This document shows, one piece after another, positions 60,383 to 64,000 of a stretch of DNA of 64,000 nt. Made by a program: the position numbers and the translations under genes. The stretch covers positions 1 through 64,000 of the forward strand of contig KN834876.1 in the NCBI GenBank assembly GCA_000827265.1. The letters run 5' to 3'. The stretch comes from Collybiopsis luxurians FD-317 M1 (Eukaryota > Basidiomycota > Agaricomycetes > Agaricales > Omphalotaceae). Under the pieces are notes generated by a model, which saw nothing but the letters and a program-made list of their open reading frames with translations, had not been told where the DNA came from and searched no databases. Position 1 is the first letter of the stretch. Each line of letters begins with the position of its first letter.

Positions 60383-61091
60383 ATGTTACTCGCTTCGTTA
60401 ACTGCTGCTGTCGTTCTTGCTGTATCGTCAGCACTTGCTCAGACATGCTCGCCTCAGCTCACAGTCGGAGCCCCCTACGATATCAAGTCTCATATTGATG
60501 GTGAGTGGTACATAGGTAAATTTTGATTTTCAAAGTTAAATTCGTCATTCTCAGACTCTTACATCTGGCTGTTCAATGGTGCAAGCGACAGTAATCCTAG
60601 TGGCGTTCATCTGGTACGACTCCCATACAACCTCTTCCTGTAGACCGTTCTCATAAATTTCTATAGGAACAAATTCCTCCTGGATTAGAGCCATGGTACT
60701 TTTACTCGACTTCTTCTGGAAGCTGGACCATCTCGTGCGTTTGCTTCAATTATAAATCCAATCAATGATACTCATCTCACTTTGACCTCGTAGCATTAAC
60801 CAGATCGACCCCCCTGTAAACTGCGTCCTCGCTCCGTCCGACTCGCAGGGGGACGTCCTCAAGCTCTTGACCACCGGCTCTTGCAGTGACTCCACAGATG
60901 CTGATATGATTATTTCCTGCCAATCGTGCGGAGATGACGGTTCGGCTACTGCCTGTACCCTCTTCGTTCCCGGTCACGACGAATGTGTCAATGTTCCCGG
61001 CGATAGCAACGGCGACCCATCCGTCAGGACTCTCGAATGCACGGGAAGCCCTGAGCAGTTGTGGGACCTAGTTCCCGTGTCAGACGAGTGA
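60383..61091 (+). CDS. Small secreted Cys-rich protein with lectin-like C-terminus, copy 2
   Basis: Exons 60383-60500, 60555-60613, 60667-60734 and 60794-61091 have exactly the lengths found in copy 1 (118, 59, 68, 298 nt). Signal peptide MLLASLTAAVVLAVSSALAQ. The mature protein is closely similar: TCSPQLTVGAPYDIKSHID, SYIWLFNGASDSNPSGVH, NQIDPPVNCVLAPSDSQGD, SCQSCGDDGSATACTLF and ECVNVPGDSNGD, ending CTGSPEQLWDLVPVSDE. Most change lies in exons 2-3; all Cys seen in copy 1 are kept. The C-terminal exon is the best conserved. Probably secreted; sugar or partner binding is inference. It follows the decayed third unit just as copy 1 follows unit 2. Confidence 0.8.
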
Positions 61092-62045
61092 TTCGCCTGA
61101 CCACCACTTCGTATTTCTGGTGTCCGTTTGCATATGTTCTGCGATGTTATTCTCTTTTCCTGATACAATTCTTTGCTCGTGCCCTGAACTACGAATTCTG
61201 AGATTCCCGGAAATTAAATTTTGACATTCCTCTGCATTATCTCATGAAGTCGATTTGAATTCCTTCAACTACAGGCCTATAAGTACTGGTAAATCCGCGC
61301 AAAAAAAGCCTTCTTGGTGAATTGTGGCCGAGAATCACAATAATAAGTTTAAAACCCCGTCCCTCAACGTTGAAGTCTTCGCTTCGAACAAAAGCAGAAA
61401 AGATATTGACTCTGCGTTGAGTATGTACAGCTTTGACATCTGGCGGAAATGGTAGTTGTTTTCACTTTCAGTCTTTTTTCCTTCCGTTTTCTTTCTTTCT
61501 TTTCTTTTAGAGTAATTTCTTCCTTGGTTTCTTAGTCTTAGGACATGCAGAACACATTCTTCTCTGATGGTTCAGTCTACTTCGAACCTGTCGTTGTTTT
61601 CTCTTCTCACCAAGGACGGCCCGTTTAAATCCTCCCACGGCACTTCTCTCGTTCTGACGACCACCGCCGGCTCTTCGCCAATCGCTAGCCCATCACCCGG
61701 AACTTCGAAATCTGGAACGAGACTTTCTCGAAATCACTATATGTATCACTGTGTCAAGATGAGATAGTTGTGCCTCCCACGATATTTTAGCACGCAAGGT
61801 CATCTGCTGCAGTAGCCGGTAGGACATTCGACGTATCCAGTACGCAATGACGCAGGACTTCCTTAAAACTTAGTATTCGCAGCTACTGACGAAGCTCTGT
61901 TGAACATGAAAGGTTCACATGAGCATGCAATTTCTTCTTTCCTCGGACCGCCTGATTGCTCCACAGGAGGAACGGAGAGTATTTATACCAAGGATGCGCA
62001 TTGGCGGAGACATATTTTGTAGCGTGAGTAGAAAGCTATCCGCTC
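61092..62045. other. Intergenic, no supported gene
   Basis: A Ser/Thr-rich frame at 61.57-61.77 kb has no recognisable features. A CT-rich stretch near 61.47-61.52 kb. Otherwise nothing. Confidence 0.4.
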
Positions 62046-63565
62046 ATGTCGCCCTCAGTTGCAAAACTTTTGAGCTTTTTGCTCTTTTTCGCCTCATTTA
62101 CCCTGGTTCTTTCGGGAACTGTTCAAAAGGAAGGATCGACTTGTACAGTTCATGCTAGTAGAGATGCTTCGGACGATGCACCAGCTATCCTAGAGGCATT
62201 TCGGTTGTGTGGAACTGACGGAGTCATCCAGCTACATGACCCACTGTATCATATCGAGTCGGTGATGGAAACTATAGGATTATCGAATGTTCAGGTCGAC
62301 CTGACAGGAAGAATGCTGGTGGGTACTTCGAACTTGCAGCAGCTGTCAATATATCTATCACGCTTTGGCAGTGGGGAACGAATATCACGTATTGGAGAAA
62401 CAATAGCTTACCTTTGGGTTATCAAAACCAGTCAACGGCTTGGGTTTTCGGTGGAGATCATGTGACTTTCGACGGTCATAATATAGGAACTTTCGACGGC
62501 AATGGTCAAATATGGTCGGTATTTCGCCTTTCATTCTTCCTTTCTGTGGATTTAGGTTTTTTACTAGGTACGACTTTGCCGACGGTATCTCGAACTTGGC
62601 CGGGCGTCCTATCAGTCTCACGATCGCCAACTCGACAAATTCTCATTACACAGGAATCCGTTTCGTCCAGTCGCAATTTTGGAGTATGGCAATCAACAGA
62701 TCAGAAAATATTCTGTTGGAGAACATTTACATTAACTCGACTTCAAATAACAGCTCTCCTATCCAGAATACAGATGGGGTAGACACATTCTACTGTGACG
62801 GGATAACTTTCAGAAACTGGACTGTTGTCAATGGGGACGATTCAATATCAATGAAAGCTAATTCCACGAATATCCTGATTCAAGACTCGGTATTCTTCAA
62901 TGGAGCAGGAGTTGCGATTGGGTGAGCATTTCATTATCCTATAATTATGCAATGAGCGGTAAAATTAACACGACATTTTCCAAGGTCGATCGGTCAAATG
63001 GACGGAGCATTCGAATTCATTTCAAACGTCACGGCAGAGCGAGTTGTGGCAATCGGCACCCATTTTGCTGCATATATCAAGACATTCACAGGCGTACAGC
63101 AAGGCTTTCCTCCTAATGGCAAGTTCTTTTTGGCTATCCAAGTGTCTCATCTGAAGTAGTGGCTGGTAGGTGGTGGAGGTGGTCTCGGCTTTGCAACCAA
63201 TCTCAGTAAGTACTGGAATCATCATCGTACAGTAGCTAATCAAATACATCACAATAGCTTTCCGGGACTTCACTCTCCACAACGTCACCGGAAACGTAGC
63301 CGAGATCACTCAATGTACCTCTTTTGAAGGCCTCTCTAACGAGTGTGATACGTCTCTATTCCAAATATCAAACATTACCTGGGGACCGGGTATAACTGGT
63401 AGTATACAGTCTGATACGCTGGCTTCGATGCAGTGCAGTGGAGATGCGCCGTGCCCAGGTATTGCCCTACTCGGCTTTGATGATATAACAAGCGTCGGAG
63501 GACGAGAATTCAAGTGCAATAACCTTGTGAATCCTATAGGGTTCAACTGCACTGGCTCTACGTAG
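62046..63565 (+). CDS. Secreted GH28 polygalacturonase-like glycoside hydrolase
   Basis: Exons 62046-62318, 62372-62514, 62568-62921, 62985-63118, 63170-63205 and 63258-63565 give 416 codons. Signal peptide around LLSFLLFFASFTLVLSG. The right-handed beta-helix of GH28 shows WVFGGDHVTFDGHNIGTFDG, INRSENILLENIYINST, the catalytic NTDGVD and NGDD motifs, then GAGVAIGSIGQMDG where many enzymes have G-H-G-x-S-x-G-S. Later comes AAYIKTFTG where RIK is usual. The His and Arg changes occur together in an exo-acting fungal subgroup, so the substrate may be a modified or terminal pectin rather than plain polygalacturonan. Many N-glycosylation sites. The fourth intron starts with GCAAGT, a proper GC-AG donor. 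The enzyme would act outside the cell on plant wall pectin. Confidence 0.87.
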
Positions 63566-64000
63566 TTGGGTTCGTTTCATTATCGTTGTCTACGTTCTTT
63601 GAATTGTTTCTTTCTGAAACTTCCGATTTTTATGTCGATGTCCTCATTCTGACTAGAAAATCTCCATGAGCGCAACCAGAACTCTCTTATGGGCTCCCTC
63701 TTCAGTCTCCTCTTTCTTGTCAAGGTTTATCTCAATTAGCATCGCGTTTGTTGGTCACGAAGTGACTGTATATGTCTTCACCGCAAGCTTGACCAAGGAT
63801 ATTGCGGAAGTTACGATAGGATAGTTTACTGGTACTGCTGCCAAAGCACCGAATTCCCTAAGTTCGAATTCATGACCGAAAGCAACTTTCCAGCTTGTCG
63901 TCTACCACGAAAAGGCACGCATTCACAAAGTAAGTTGCCAGAATGTTTCTATGGAAGGCCAGATAATGAAATTCTCCGATGCGAATCAGCGACAAAAGAT
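63566..64000. other. 3' flank of the GH28 gene, no gene recognised
   Basis: Probably UTR and intergenic DNA. Nothing else supported before the window ends. Confidence 0.45.

Noticed and set aside
61567..61767. Ser/Thr-rich secreted peptide
   Set aside because: No signal peptide and no paralogue next to it. Likely a chance frame.

Overview
The window is nuclear DNA of a filamentous basidiomycete, most likely an Agaricomycete. The evidence is dense short GT-AG introns (about 45-75 nt), tiny exons, gene families typical of mushroom-forming fungi (MSS51-like MYND proteins, TET/JBP dioxygenases, Tnp2 transposases, 7-TM orphan proteins, secreted CAZymes), and no prokaryotic operon structure. I joined exons by eye from frame continuity, splice sites and protein motifs. 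Outer gene limits are usually firm; individual splice sites are proposals.

Layout. 1.2-5.4 kb (-): an SNF2-family chromatin-remodelling ATPase with a C-terminal PHD finger, divergent from a MYND/MSS51-like gene at 5.6-7.6 kb (+). 8.1-11 kb: a palindromic repeat array, then intron-bearing fragments of unrelated genes on the minus strand (GH30 glycanase, fatty acid synthase beta subunit, glycine-cleavage T-protein), ending at a CACTA-like terminus. 11.5-18.9 kb: a Tnp2-type DNA transposon with a transposase (+) and a divergent charged partner gene (-). 19.6-21.3 kb (+): a TET/JBP-like 2OG-Fe(II) dioxygenase. 23.2-27.6 kb: two more MYND/MSS51-like paralogues, the first without a start codon. Together these suggest an older array of three MYND genes split by about 15 kb of mobile and captured DNA.

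28.3-32.3 kb (-): an OPT oligopeptide transporter. 33.4-34.9 kb (-): a decayed MYND-finger gene of another family. 36.8-41.2 kb (-): the PAK kinase Cla4 (PH-CRIB-kinase). 42.4-43.7 kb (-): a multi-pass membrane protein; its 5' end and promoter recur, truncated, at 47.1 kb. 47.6-48.1 kb and 48.64-48.76 kb: two non-autonomous inverted-repeat elements.

49.4-58.1 kb is a head-to-tail tandem duplication (about 4.0 and 4.7 kb units). Each unit holds a secreted histidine-phosphatase-like gene plus degenerate C2H2-like and 'GGTF' fragments. A third, strongly decayed unit lies at 59.4-60.15 kb. Two near-identical secreted lectin-like genes (58.3 and 60.4 kb) follow units 2 and 3. 62.0-63.6 kb (+): a secreted GH28 pectinase-like gene.

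The genes do not form one pathway. Housekeeping signalling and chromatin genes (SNF2-PHD, Cla4, OPT) are separated by fast-evolving, repeat-rich accessory islands. No tRNA, rRNA, CRISPR or origin was recognised.
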